Source: a virus. Taken from it: a stretch of DNA of 64,000 nt. The stretch is from IMG/VR virus record IMGVR_UViG_3300010885_032885, positions 1 through 64,000 of that record, one strand, 5' to 3'. The position numbers were made by a program, and so were the translations under genes. Below are positions 7,787 to 16,850 of the stretch, in pieces. Within the stretch, counting starts at the first letter, position 1; every line of letters starts with the position of its first letter. The notes under the pieces are model-generated. The model was given only the letters and a program-made list of their open reading frames with translations. It was not told where the DNA came from and ran no database searches.

Positions 7787-10700
7787 TGGCTAGATTCACT
7801 TTTAACAAAGACTCGGCCAAAAAGAAAAAGGTCAAAGCAGAAGAGCAACAATGGCGTGAAGAGACTTCGGTCCCCACTCTTACTTTTCTAAACAAAGCAC
7901 CCAATCGATATGTTAGCCCTAGAGAAGAACAGAGACTTGAACTAGAGCGTTCAGTAACTCAACCAGTAGAGCGTCGTAGACAAAATCGACCCAGTAAAGA
8001 ACATATGGCTCCATACAGTAAAGGTGTACTCTTACTTACTGGTCACCCAGATTTTAAACCAGATGTAGACACTACTTTTTCTGAAGGGTCAGTGCGTCCA
8101 CCTACTTGGGTACACATAGACCCTAGTGATGAAAGAATTAAGCCCAACTATGAACAAGTTATTTCAGGGCTTAGAGACACAAACCGCTATACAGAGCACA
8201 CGGGTCATGGGATCGAAGGCTATGAGCATCTTCCAGCCTTTATTCCCGTTAGTGCTCAACAAACTCGAATCGTAACTAAAAAAGCTACACTAACTACAAA
8301 CTTTAATCCTAAGGGACTATTTAAGAGTGTACTTAGAGGTATCTCTTCTAATGACTCTACTCCTGAAAAGAAGACTGGTTGTCTAGAGTGTGGACATCCT
8401 AAAGAAGCTCACCCCAACATACATGAAGTAGATGGTACAGTAGGACCACACCCCTACATAGGATCTGAAAAGTCTGCTGATAGAAATGACAGTTGTTGGC
8501 TACACGATACTGAAAAAGACTCTAATGGTAACTGGGCAGCTCCTTGTTCTTGTGGAAAACTCAAAGAAGAACACAAGGACCCTGCAAGGCATGAATATCA
8601 AAAATCTAATCGTATTGAAGTAGTAAGTACTGGAAGCCCTAGATGGTTTCAAAGATGGCAGACTAGACTGGAAGGTAAGCCGGATACTACTAAAACTGAG
8701 CAGTGTAGTTGTAAGAGTGGTAAAACCAATAATAATGCCAGAGAAAATTCAGAGCCTTGTGATGAATGTACACTTGGTCATAAAAATTATCGTCCAGTAA
8801 CTAGTGATGAAGGTAAGACTACTCTAGAGCATGTTAGTACAGGTGCTGGTCCTGGACTAGTAAAACCAGTTCTTAACGAGCAAGGTCAAGAAGTTGCTCC
8901 TCGTAAATGCAAAACTTGTATTTCAACACACGGTGATGCATCTCATCATGGTGAAGTTTATGAACCAGGAACCAAATTCTCTCCTGCTGGTAAATATGTA
9001 AGATGCCCTGAATGTAAAGGTGAAGGATTTGAACCAACACTAGGGAATGGACTACACTCTTGTGAAAACTGTTCACAACCGGACAGTGAAGGTTCTATGT
9101 CTTCTACTGGTTCAATTTCCACTACTCCAGACAATACCCACAAACCTTGTGGTGGCACTGGAGCAATAACAAAAATTGTTAAACACCGTGCCAAGAAAAT
9201 AGAACAATCTATCACTGGGTCCGGTAATCCTATTACTTCTATTAGATGCCCTCATGATGAGCAAGATATTCATTATAAAGACACGGCTAACCCAGAATGC
9301 CCAGTTTGTAAGGGTAATGATGATTATGTCAAGAGCAATGGAAAACCTTGTAGCTGTAGAGCCGGTCACTCAGGTCATGTTGAGGAAGGTAAGTCAAAAC
9401 CTAATAGAGCCTATGTACCCGATATGCCTGGAAATACTGTTCCAATGGCCTTTATAAAGCACTTTGCTAGTTCACCAGAATCTGTACAGACCCATCTTAG
9501 TACAGAGAGTCTACCCAGTAATGCTATAGAGCAGAATGCTACTGGTACATCTATAACTCCTCGTTCACGTATACAACTAGAAGACCGTTCAGAAAAAAAC
9601 TTTGGTACTAGAAGTAGAGAGAGAATCACTACTGGCTTTTTAATTCCCGGAGTAGACTGGAATGATTCAGAATTAAAGAAAGAGACTTCAATTAGTTCTG
9701 GTTCACAGTACGGTAAGACCGGTAGATACCTAAAGAGTTTAAGAGGTTTTTTAAGTAGGAATAATGGAACACTTCCCATGGCTGTTCCTAGGACTGAAAA
9801 TCCTTACACTATACAAAAGGTAGGCTCTTACTTCCGTAGAATATTTAATGCTCTCAAGCTTGCATCTGGCTATGAAGATGAAATGGAAGAAAGTTCAAGC
9901 TCCAATACTCCTTCAGTAAAGCTTACCCCTACTCTAAAAGACTATGGAGAAGGTCAACAAGAAGTAAGTATTCCAGGACCGACTGTACTTAGAAAGGGTG
10001 AACCCGGCTACGAAGATCGTTTGCGTTCACTTGATGAACAAAGCAGACATCTAAGAGCCACTCGTCCAGATGTGGCTGCTAACCAAGATGCTCGTGAAAG
10101 TTGGCGTCAAGGTGTAGCCAAATATACGTCTGGACTACGTGAAACCTATAGTGGTATTACTAAGTCACTTAAAAAGAATAGTCCTTGCCTCAGTTGTCTA
10201 GGGACTGATAAATCAAACTGCCCTAGCTGTGGTGGTACAGGTTATGAACCTCGTTCAGGTGAGACTGTTCGTAGAAGTACAATGATTAAAAACAATGCAG
10301 ATCTAGACTATCACATGAACTACTGTGAACCGGGTAGAATGCTTTCTTCTGGTAGACGTAGTGTAGGTTGTATGGCTGACTGCCCATATAGATCTAAGCT
10401 AGATAAAATACGTAACAAGATATTGTCTATCCCCGGTGCAAAATTACGTAAATCTGATACACACTATCAAAGACCATATCGTATTAGTGGTAGTTTTGAT
10501 CCTATCCCGGTAGGACTAGCCAGACACACTGAGCATGATCCCACTGATGGTAAAGCTTGTACTCCAGGTCACGTAGTACATATGCCAGGTCACTTGGGTC
10601 AAAATCCTGCTGAGTTTGCTTCTAGTGGAGAACGTACTCTAGGTATGATTCTACATACATATGATAATGGTACTCATGATGTTCTACAAGCCTATATACC

Positions 10701-11388
10701 TAGTGAATCACGTAGAAACTTCCCTAAGAATGTTAACCCCGACAAGGTAAAAGCAGCAAGCAACTGGCAATATAATATTGTTAGAGGAGTTCACAAAGAT
10801 GATGTAGTACACGTTGACAATGCTGTATTACCTCACTTGCTAGACTTTGGTACTCATACAATTACAGCTCCTGCTCGTACTTTTCCAGGGCGTAGAAGAC
10901 AGACTCCACCTACAAATGAAGAACTAGACAAGAATATAACAGGAGAAGAGCGTAGTATAGCACCTAACCCATTCGGTGGTGACGCTCTTCGTGATCTAGC
11001 TACTAGACACCCTGACCCAGAAATACGCAATGGGGTTACCGGTATACTTAGTGCTGCACAAGAGCACAATGATCGTAGTGGGTTTACTCGAGCAGTGGAA
11101 ACTAGTCCAGAAACAGGTCTTATGGGAGACACCGGACATATGTCGCCTAAGTTTAAAAAGTTTACTCCTAGTACTCCTAGCTCCACAACTAGTACAGAAG
11201 CTCCAAAAGCCACCATGTCTGGTAGTGAAGCCGTAGAGCATGTTTCCAAATCAATTGGTCGTGATCTTAGTCTAGAAGAAAAAATGGATGTTGCCGATAG
11301 ACTAGTTAATAAGGGTCATAAAGTCGAAGACATCGTAGATAGTTTTAAACCTAGGACCTCTAGTAGAAAGTTTAATAGTCGAGTATGA
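7786..11388 (+). CDS. Giant (1200 aa) zinc-knuckle protein of unknown function
   Basis: 1200 residues, started by TAATG coupling. The first ~190 residues are basic and disordered. Residues ~199-530 carry many Cys/His knuckles: CLECGHPKEAH (199), CSCGKLKEEH, CDECTLGH, CKTCISTHGDASHHG, CPECKGEGFEP (407), CENC (426), CPVC and CSCRAGHSGH. A second pair, CLSC (801) and CPSCGGTGYEP (812), follows. Some fit DnaJ-like CxxCxGxG; others (CxCGxxxxxH) look like treble-clef fingers. The middle and end have little recognisable structure apart from a helical LSLEEKMDVADRLVNKG block near residue 1165. It ends KFNSRV. Possibly a virion-associated or scaffold protein; no enzyme motif seen. Confidence 0.65.
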   Translation: MARFTFNKDSAKKKKVKAEEQQWREETSVPTLTFLNKAPNRYVSPREEQRLELERSVTQPVERRRQNRPSKEHMAPYSKGVLLLTGHPDFKPDVDTTFSEGSVRPPTWVHIDPSDERIKPNYEQVISGLRDTNRYTEHTGHGIEGYEHLPAFIPVSAQQTRIVTKKATLTTNFNPKGLFKSVLRGISSNDSTPEKKTGCLECGHPKEAHPNIHEVDGTVGPHPYIGSEKSADRNDSCWLHDTEKDSNGNWAAPCSCGKLKEEHKDPARHEYQKSNRIEVVSTGSPRWFQRWQTRLEGKPDTTKTEQCSCKSGKTNNNARENSEPCDECTLGHKNYRPVTSDEGKTTLEHVSTGAGPGLVKPVLNEQGQEVAPRKCKTCISTHGDASHHGEVYEPGTKFSPAGKYVRCPECKGEGFEPTLGNGLHSCENCSQPDSEGSMSSTGSISTTPDNTHKPCGGTGAITKIVKHRAKKIEQSITGSGNPITSIRCPHDEQDIHYKDTANPECPVCKGNDDYVKSNGKPCSCRAGHSGHVEEGKSKPNRAYVPDMPGNTVPMAFIKHFASSPESVQTHLSTESLPSNAIEQNATGTSITPRSRIQLEDRSEKNFGTRSRERITTGFLIPGVDWNDSELKKETSISSGSQYGKTGRYLKSLRGFLSRNNGTLPMAVPRTENPYTIQKVGSYFRRIFNALKLASGYEDEMEESSSSNTPSVKLTPTLKDYGEGQQEVSIPGPTVLRKGEPGYEDRLRSLDEQSRHLRATRPDVAANQDARESWRQGVAKYTSGLRETYSGITKSLKKNSPCLSCLGTDKSNCPSCGGTGYEPRSGETVRRSTMIKNNADLDYHMNYCEPGRMLSSGRRSVGCMADCPYRSKLDKIRNKILSIPGAKLRKSDTHYQRPYRISGSFDPIPVGLARHTEHDPTDGKACTPGHVVHMPGHLGQNPAEFASSGERTLGMILHTYDNGTHDVLQAYIPSESRRNFPKNVNPDKVKAASNWQYNIVRGVHKDDVVHVDNAVLPHLLDFGTHTITAPARTFPGRRRQTPPTNEELDKNITGEERSIAPNPFGGDALRDLATRHPDPEIRNGVTGILSAAQEHNDRSGFTRAVETSPETGLMGDTGHMSPKFKKFTPSTPSSTTSTEAPKATMSGSEAVEHVSKSIGRDLSLEEKMDVADRLVNKGHKVEDIVDSFKPRTSSRKFNSRV

Positions 11389-11795
11389 TAGAAAAAATCG
11401 GTTATATGAAACCCAAAGATCTTAACTCAGAGCAGAGTATAGCTCAGCCTTGTAGATTTTGTGATGATCCGCCTAATGACAATGGTAAAGGAGCAGTAAA
11501 GCAAACCTCTACTGCCCCTGATGGAACTGCATTATTTGCACACACTGAATGTGAGTCTGATCCGTTTGCTTTTATGCAAAACTTTAGACACATTCCACCA
11601 ACTCCAATAGAACCACCGTTTCTTACTAGTCTCGGAGATGTATTAAAAGTAGAACACATGACTTATGCTTCTCCTGAAGTATCCCCTATGACTTCAGTAG
11701 AAGCAACTAATATGGAAGATGGGGTAGGAGTCCCTGCACCAACTCCTAAAGCAGAACCACCACAGCCCGGTAAGTTTATCCCGCCTCACCAATAA
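11385..11795 (+). CDS. Small zinc-finger-like protein
   Basis: 136 residues, overlapping the giant zinc-knuckle gene by ATGA. The N-terminal half has PCRFCDDPP and then LFAHTECES, a CxxC ... HxxC arrangement that would make one treble-clef-like zinc site. The C-terminal half is Pro-rich (PAPTPKAEPPQPGKFIPPH) and probably disordered. It ends the zinc-knuckle operon; a 69-base gap with a hairpin follows. Zinc binding is inferred from motif spacing; function is not known. Confidence 0.6.
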   Translation: MIEKIGYMKPKDLNSEQSIAQPCRFCDDPPNDNGKGAVKQTSTAPDGTALFAHTECESDPFAFMQNFRHIPPTPIEPPFLTSLGDVLKVEHMTYASPEVSPMTSVEATNMEDGVGVPAPTPKAEPPQPGKFIPPHQ

Positions 11796-11828
11796 TAAAT
11801 GTAATTTAAGGTAGTAGTTAACTATAGC

Positions 11829-11848
11829 GTATAGATCTCAATCTATAC
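11829..11848 (+). other. Perfect intergenic hairpin
   Basis: GTATAGAT (11829-11836) and ATCTATAC (11841-11848) form an 8-bp perfect stem around a CTCA loop, 16 bases before the ATG at 11865. No T-run follows. It could be a processing site, a 5' stabiliser or a weak operator. Confidence 0.5.
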
Positions 11849-11864
11849 TAGTGAAAGAGAAATC

Positions 11865-12368
11865 ATGGAACCACGTTTAAATATTAAAATCGCCGATCTA
11901 TTTGACGGACCTAGTCCAGTTGATGTAGACTTCATTATGCCGGGTAAGCAAATGCCCAATGACTATATGGATGCTGACAGTCTTGACTATGATCAAAATG
12001 AGCAGGCTTACAAAGAACAACAGCAAGGTCTTGCACAACGCTTTGACAAGAATGATGCTATTGTAGAGCACACAGACAAAGTAAATGAATTTAATAACCC
12101 AGCACAGCAGACAGCACCTTATGGTCAGCTTGTTATGCAAAGCAAAGGTTTTAGTCGTCAACAGACTCGTGAAGACTTTACAATGGGAGTTATTGCCAGC
12201 TCAACTGCTGCAACTCTCGTAGGTAGTCGTGTCTATACAGAAACTCCATCTGTAAAGATTGCCGGTACTGTAGTTGCCGTAGGTGATGCAGAGTTTGCCG
12301 TCATCTGGGATGACCGTACGGCTTCAGTAGAGCGTAAAAACGACTATGAATTGGTAGTTCAGAACTAA
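11865..12368 (+). CDS. Hypothetical protein with C-terminal beta-barrel-like domain
   Basis: 167 residues. GAAAGAGAAATC precedes the ATG. The first ~100 residues are polar and helical (EQAYKEQQQGLAQRFDKNDAIVEH). Residues ~117-165 look like a small SH3-like barrel: GSRVYTETPSVKIAGTVVAVG, then FAVIWDDRTASVERKNDYELV. This barrel pattern is common in phage proteins that bind partner proteins or nucleic acid. It lies four bases before the next gene, in the run leading into the head module, so a minor head role is possible but not shown. Confidence 0.6.
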   Translation: MEPRLNIKIADLFDGPSPVDVDFIMPGKQMPNDYMDADSLDYDQNEQAYKEQQQGLAQRFDKNDAIVEHTDKVNEFNNPAQQTAPYGQLVMQSKGFSRQQTREDFTMGVIASSTAATLVGSRVYTETPSVKIAGTVVAVGDAEFAVIWDDRTASVERKNDYELVVQN

Positions 12369-12372
12369 GACA

Positions 12373-12969
12373 ATGTTCAACTTTAAAAAAACTAAGATTG
12401 TTTCTACCCCGGTAGAAGAGGTCCTTGAGGTTAAGCAAGTCCCCGTCACTAAAGAACTCGTAGCCATAGACTTTGCAACTGTTGAAGGTTCAGTAAAGTA
12501 TATACACTATGGGTCAGTAACAGACTATGACGGTAGAACATATGAATTCGAATGGGACGATCAACAGAAACGTCTGTGTAGATTAGTTGGTTCCTTATCT
12601 TCACAGTTTATCTGGGATAGTGCCACTCGAGTTCTAGAAGAGATGTTTAGTGATCCGGAAACTACGATTGAGTCTAAGATAGAACCTATCCTAGAGAAGC
12701 ACTATAAAAACCTTGACATAACCCTTACAAAAGGACTCAAGGCCTTGGAAGATAAGATAGAGAAGTCATCTACTATTCGTCCACAAATGATTTCTAGACC
12801 AGAAGTTTCATCTCCTAAGCCTAGCACAGTACAACCGTCTATGCAAAACAGAGAGTCGATAGAAGTACCGATGACTTCAGTTGCGGATGATCAAATAGCA
12901 TTAAATGCTATGAAATTTTTACAAGAGTCACAAAGTGATGATTTGGGTATCGACTACCTAAGTCTATAG
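12373..12969 (+). CDS. Hypothetical protein with small domain and helical segment
   Basis: 198 residues. Residues ~27-85 look like a compact alpha/beta domain (VEGSVKYIHYGSVTDYDGRTYEFEWDD as strands, then LSSQFIWDSATRVLEEMF). Then comes a charged helix (IEPILEKHYKNLDITLTKGLKALEDKIEKS) that could form a coiled coil. A Pro/Ser-rich linker and a final helix (ALNAMKFLQESQSDDL) complete it. No family recognised. It is closely spaced with both neighbours and presumably part of the same transcript. Confidence 0.6.
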   Translation: MFNFKKTKIVSTPVEEVLEVKQVPVTKELVAIDFATVEGSVKYIHYGSVTDYDGRTYEFEWDDQQKRLCRLVGSLSSQFIWDSATRVLEEMFSDPETTIESKIEPILEKHYKNLDITLTKGLKALEDKIEKSSTIRPQMISRPEVSSPKPSTVQPSMQNRESIEVPMTSVADDQIALNAMKFLQESQSDDLGIDYLSL

Positions 12970-12977
12970 GAGCAATT

Positions 12978-13667
12978 ATGAATTTCGCAGAAGGTAAAGG
13001 TCCCAAGCAAGCAAAGACCCCATATGTATTGGGTCGGTTTGTTACTCTTTATGGTAACGGAAGTGCAAGTAATGTTAACCCAGCCCCAGTACCCTATCCT
13101 ACTTCTCCAGTAATCTCTGGAAATGTACCGGGAAGTCTAGTTCCAGGACTAGTAGTTGTAAGTGGGGGAACTGATGTAGGGTATGTATGCACCCCTGACT
13201 CTACTACTAGTATACAAGATATCGAATGTACTGGTGCCGTACTTACTGCAGAGACTGCGTGGAGTGGTTCTTGTGTAGTTAGACTACAAGGTACCGGTAA
13301 CCGTTATGGTGGACTAAATGTCTACTCTTCTATCAACTGGCATACTCTTGGTTCAGTTACAGTGACTAGTGCCAATGTTCCCTATGTTATTAGTCTAGTT
13401 GGTGTTAGTGGAAATCTCTACAATGCCTATCGTTTAACCGCCAGTGGTGGTAATGGAATTATCGATTGGTCACTGGGCGGTATGTTTACCGATCTTAGTG
13501 CTATGGGAGTCGGTAAGAATGCTACTGCAGCCAATGGTGGAATTGGTCAAATGAATATTGCTAATCCTCAAAATATCAGTATTAGTGGTGGAGCCATTGT
13601 TAGTGAAATTGATGGTCCAACCCCTTATTCAAATACCAACGCTGACCACACCTACATCGGTCAATAA
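12978..13667 (+). CDS. Probable virion protein, beta-rich
   Basis: 229 residues, with TAGGAG before the ATG. Composition is rich in Gly, Ser, Thr, Val and Asn with few charged residues, giving alternating strands (GLVVVSGGTDVGYVC, GSCVVRLQGTGNRYGG, LGSVTVTSANVPYVISLVGVSG). This is typical of phage surface proteins such as decoration or fibre components. It lies just before a small CxxC protein and the portal gene. No specific family recognised; the structural call rests on composition and location. Confidence 0.55.
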   Translation: MNFAEGKGPKQAKTPYVLGRFVTLYGNGSASNVNPAPVPYPTSPVISGNVPGSLVPGLVVVSGGTDVGYVCTPDSTTSIQDIECTGAVLTAETAWSGSCVVRLQGTGNRYGGLNVYSSINWHTLGSVTVTSANVPYVISLVGVSGNLYNAYRLTASGGNGIIDWSLGGMFTDLSAMGVGKNATAANGGIGQMNIANPQNISISGGAIVSEIDGPTPYSNTNADHTYIGQ

Positions 13668-13695
13668 ATATACTATAATAGGAGTTGATTTAATT

Positions 13696-13881
13696 ATGGA
13701 AAGAAACCAAAATATACGTACTGCTAATACTCGTAGAATTGGTGCCAACTTCACTCTTGGTGGTAATGAAATTATTTCCGGTGAGGGTAGTGGTGGAACT
13801 ATTATGCTCGGTCGTGGTGCTAGTATCTGCCCGACTTGCATGGCAGAACTTGCTCCCGGCATTGGCTGCTGCAATAACTAG
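13696..13881 (+). CDS. Small CxxC protein upstream of portal
   Basis: 61 residues from the ATG at 13696, preceded by TAGGAG at 13679-13684; the in-frame extension back to 13558 overlaps the upstream gene and is rejected. The sequence has a Gly-rich middle (LGGNEIISGEGSGGTIMLGRG) and a CPTCMAELAPGIGCC ending, so up to four Cys could bind one metal. It lies directly before the portal gene with 12 bases between. Function unknown. Confidence 0.6.
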   Translation: MERNQNIRTANTRRIGANFTLGGNEIISGEGSGGTIMLGRGASICPTCMAELAPGIGCCNN

Positions 13882-13893
13882 ATAGGATAATCG

Positions 13894-16236
13894 ATGTCTC
13901 CTCAGGACTGGAGTGCTTCATCTGAGTTTAATAGAATGAGGCAAGCGGGACTTACTCTCCCCAAAAATCCTATGGCCGCTCGTGTAGCCGCCAGAGATAT
14001 GCTCACTAGAGCTAAAACTCCAGGTGCAATGGCTAGTGAAATTGGCCCTATGGCTACAGCACTAGGTGGTCCTCCTCAGGGTCGAGAGAGACTTAATAGC
14101 CTTAAGAACAATATGATTCTTGAAGGTGGAGTATCCAATACTGCTAACCGCAGAACGGGTGCTGCTACTGGTAGTGATGCACAGTGGGCTTGGCCTAAAC
14201 TACATGACCCATTTGAATACTGGCGTGAACGCACCTGGTGGTTCAATATGGAGGACCCAGATGAACAAACACGTAAAATTAGAGACTGGGCCAGACTTCT
14301 CTACACGACTCATCATTTGGTTCCTGGACTTATTGATATCTATACGAGATTCCCACTCTTAGACATTGAACTAATACACCCGGACAAGAGAATTAGTGAA
14401 TTCTATAATGAACTATTCTTCGATGGACTTAACTATCAAGAGTTCCTCTTCGACCTAGGTCGTGAACACTGGACCGTAGGAGAAGTATTTGCTATGGGTT
14501 CTTGGCATGATGGTATTGGTGCTTGGGAAGAAGATGAAATCATTAATCCTAATGATGTTATCGTGGCTAAAAATCGTGCACTAAGAACCTATCAATATCA
14601 CATTAAGGTTCCAGAAGAGATCAAGCGTCTAATTGAACGTCGTGACCCTCCTGAAGAGTATGCTATGCTTATGCAACTCTACCCGGATGTTGTAGCTTGG
14701 GCTCGTCAAGACAAAGAGATTCCAGTCTCTGATGTCATTATGAAGCAGATCAAGTTTAAGACTAATCCTTGGAGTGAACACGGTACTCCTATTCTACTTC
14801 GTGCTTTCCGTATGCTTATGCTGGAAGAAAGTCTCAATGCTGCTCAAGATGCCATTGCTGACCGACTATATAGCCCATTAATTCTAGCTACACTTGGACT
14901 TCCAGATGTAGACCAAGACGGTCCATGGATTCCGGATGCTCAAGAACTACAGAGTCTAAGAGATGACCTAGCTATGGCCATTAACTCGGACTTCCGTTTG
15001 ATGACCTATCACCATGGATTACAGATTCAGAATGCTTTTGGTCGTGAAAGTATGCCTAGACTAGATCAAGACTTTATGCGAGTACAGACCAATGTTATGG
15101 GAGTATTCGGTATTGGTAGTGATCTTATTCAGGGTGGACAGGGTGGTACTTACGCTTCGGGTGCTCTTAACCGAGAACTTATTACTCAAATGCTCTCTAC
15201 TTATCAACACAAGATCGAGCAATTTATTCGTAGTCGTATGGAACCAGTTGCAGAACGACAAGGACACTATGAGTACCGTAATGTTGGTGGACAGATGGTT
15301 CCAGTTATGGAAACTGTTCTCATGGTCGATGAAGAAACTGGTGCTGAGTTTGTAGAAGAACGTCCAAAGTTGGCTATTCCAGAGGTACGATTCCGTAGTA
15401 TGAACCTCCGAGATGAATCAGTAGAACGAGGGTTTCTACAACAACTACAGGCCAGTGGGTTCCCAATCTCTCTTGCTACACTTGCAGTTAATATTCCAAT
15501 CGACTTTGATGATGAAGTTGAAGCTCGTAAGGATGAAAAGATCAAGACAGTTATTGCTGAACAGCAATTTAAGAAAGACCTCTTTAACCGTCTAATGACT
15601 CTAGGACTTCCAATCCCGCCAGAATATATGCAGGAATACCAGGCCTACCTAATGATGCTAGAAGATCCTGCTATGGCTGCTCAACTAGCTCCAGGAGCCA
15701 TGGCCGGACTTACCAGTATGCCTGCTGCCCCTAATATGACCGGAAATGGTCCCGCTAGTGATGTTAGTCAAGTGCCCGATATGTATCCTAGTGGTCCTCA
15801 AGAACGTCAACGTCCAGAGATCTCTTACGAACAGAAAAAGAGTCAACCTAAGCCATCCAAGAAAGGTCCTAAGAATGGACCCAAGAAGAAGACAGCTAGT
15901 GTAGCCGGTTGGGATGATGAAGACGAAGACCCATTCGAGACCGTTACCTATGGTGATCGTATGAAGTTTGCTGTACCCTTCGAGCAAAAGAAACGCAAGC
16001 GTATGAAGCTTGCTAAGGGTATGAAGATTATTGTAGACGATAGTTATGAAAAGTTCAATGAAGACGAATTCAAAGAACACCTGGCCAGTGTACTAGACAC
16101 TATGACCGATACTGTTGGTAAGCAAGAAGAAATGGAAATCCCTACAGTTAATGACGGGAATGTAGCCCTAGATGGCATGACAGAAAAGCATCATGATGGC
16201 TCAGATGGATTTAATAGTCCAACCATTATTCAGTAA
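13894..16236 (+). CDS. Portal protein
   Basis: 780 residues. It forms the dodecameric ring at the head vertex through which DNA is packaged and on which the tail docks. Evidence is the aromatic N-terminal clip/wing segment (DPFEYWRERTWWFNMEDPDEQTR), the wing strands, then a long central region (SEHGTPILLRAFRMLMLEESLNAAQDAIADR) typical of portals of large myoviruses, and GVFGIGSDLIQGGQGGTYASGALNRELITQML. It is followed immediately by the protease, core and capsid genes, the expected order. After residue ~600 there is a Pro/Lys-rich disordered tail and a final acidic helix. AGGATAA precedes the ATG. Confidence 0.88.
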   Translation: MSPQDWSASSEFNRMRQAGLTLPKNPMAARVAARDMLTRAKTPGAMASEIGPMATALGGPPQGRERLNSLKNNMILEGGVSNTANRRTGAATGSDAQWAWPKLHDPFEYWRERTWWFNMEDPDEQTRKIRDWARLLYTTHHLVPGLIDIYTRFPLLDIELIHPDKRISEFYNELFFDGLNYQEFLFDLGREHWTVGEVFAMGSWHDGIGAWEEDEIINPNDVIVAKNRALRTYQYHIKVPEEIKRLIERRDPPEEYAMLMQLYPDVVAWARQDKEIPVSDVIMKQIKFKTNPWSEHGTPILLRAFRMLMLEESLNAAQDAIADRLYSPLILATLGLPDVDQDGPWIPDAQELQSLRDDLAMAINSDFRLMTYHHGLQIQNAFGRESMPRLDQDFMRVQTNVMGVFGIGSDLIQGGQGGTYASGALNRELITQMLSTYQHKIEQFIRSRMEPVAERQGHYEYRNVGGQMVPVMETVLMVDEETGAEFVEERPKLAIPEVRFRSMNLRDESVERGFLQQLQASGFPISLATLAVNIPIDFDDEVEARKDEKIKTVIAEQQFKKDLFNRLMTLGLPIPPEYMQEYQAYLMMLEDPAMAAQLAPGAMAGLTSMPAAPNMTGNGPASDVSQVPDMYPSGPQERQRPEISYEQKKSQPKPSKKGPKNGPKKKTASVAGWDDEDEDPFETVTYGDRMKFAVPFEQKKRKRMKLAKGMKIIVDDSYEKFNEDEFKEHLASVLDTMTDTVGKQEEMEIPTVNDGNVALDGMTEKHHDGSDGFNSPTIIQ

Positions 16237-16275
16237 ATAATGTAATACCTTTACTTTCCCTAACTAAGAGGTATA

Positions 16276-16464
16276 ATGAATAATCCCTTTAATTCCCCAA
16301 AGCCTCGCATACTGCCCAAGGTAGGTTATGCCAAGACTTCATTTAATATTGTTAGTCCTCTAATCAAGCTCGATATAATTAAAGAGGGTGAAGGACGTAA
16401 ATGTCGTAATGCCTCCAAGCTAGATCTCTCTAACTCTATTTATGAAAAGATAGAGAACGAGTAG
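16276..16464 (+). CDS. Small hypothetical protein
   Basis: 62 residues, with AAGAGG seven bases before the ATG. The sequence is basic in its first half (NSPKPRILPKVGYAKTSF) and helical at its end (NASKLDLSNSIYEKIENE). It lies between portal and a small membrane protein, and its stop is one base before the next ATG, so the pair is probably co-translated. No family recognised. Confidence 0.55.
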   Translation: MNNPFNSPKPRILPKVGYAKTSFNIVSPLIKLDIIKEGEGRKCRNASKLDLSNSIYEKIENE

Positions 16465-16465
16465 A

Positions 16466-16783
16466 ATGTTAGGGACTGTCTGGAATTCAGCATGGTGGGC
16501 CAATACACTCATCATCATTACTTCAGCGGGCTCTATTCTTTTCTTTCTTAAAAAAATCATTGTTAAGACAATTGCATCAGATCTCAAAGATATCAATTAC
16601 AAAGTATCTCCCAATGGAAAAAATACACAGAACATAGGTGACATCGCAGCACGAACAGAAGATTCAATAATTGAAATGAAGTTAATATTAGCCGAACTTA
16701 GAACCGAAGGTGCAAAGACTCGAGAGATTTTAATCGAACATATTGGTTGGCACAAAGGCCAAAAAGAAGCAGAAGAATTATAA
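16466..16783 (+). CDS. Small membrane protein with coiled-coil tail (holin-like)
   Basis: 105 residues. A single membrane helix near the N-terminus (ANTLIIITSAGSILFFLKKII) is followed by a long helical cytoplasmic part (ARTEDSIIEMKLILAELRTEGAKTREILIEHIGWHKGQKEAEEL). Short proteins of this layout with a final HIxWHKGQKE-type ending are common in actinobacterial phages. They are usually annotated as membrane or holin-like proteins. It resembles 5199-5480 in design. Its placement between portal and protease is unusual for a lysis gene, so a head or membrane-anchoring role should also be considered. Confidence 0.6.
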   Translation: MLGTVWNSAWWANTLIIITSAGSILFFLKKIIVKTIASDLKDINYKVSPNGKNTQNIGDIAARTEDSIIEMKLILAELRTEGAKTREILIEHIGWHKGQKEAEEL

Positions 16784-16850
16784 GATTCGTTCTTTTTACG
16801 ATTACAACAATGTAAAGAGTGTTCAGAACCAATAGAGTTAAGGTATACAT

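Noticed and set aside
9411-9779. Minus-strand ORF of 122 residues inside the giant zinc-knuckle gene
   Set aside because: Antisense shadow; no ribosome binding site, and the plus-strand gene is coupled to both neighbours.
13558-13695. N-terminal extension of the small CxxC protein
   Set aside because: It overlaps the upstream gene by about 110 bases; TAGGAG supports the ATG at 13696.
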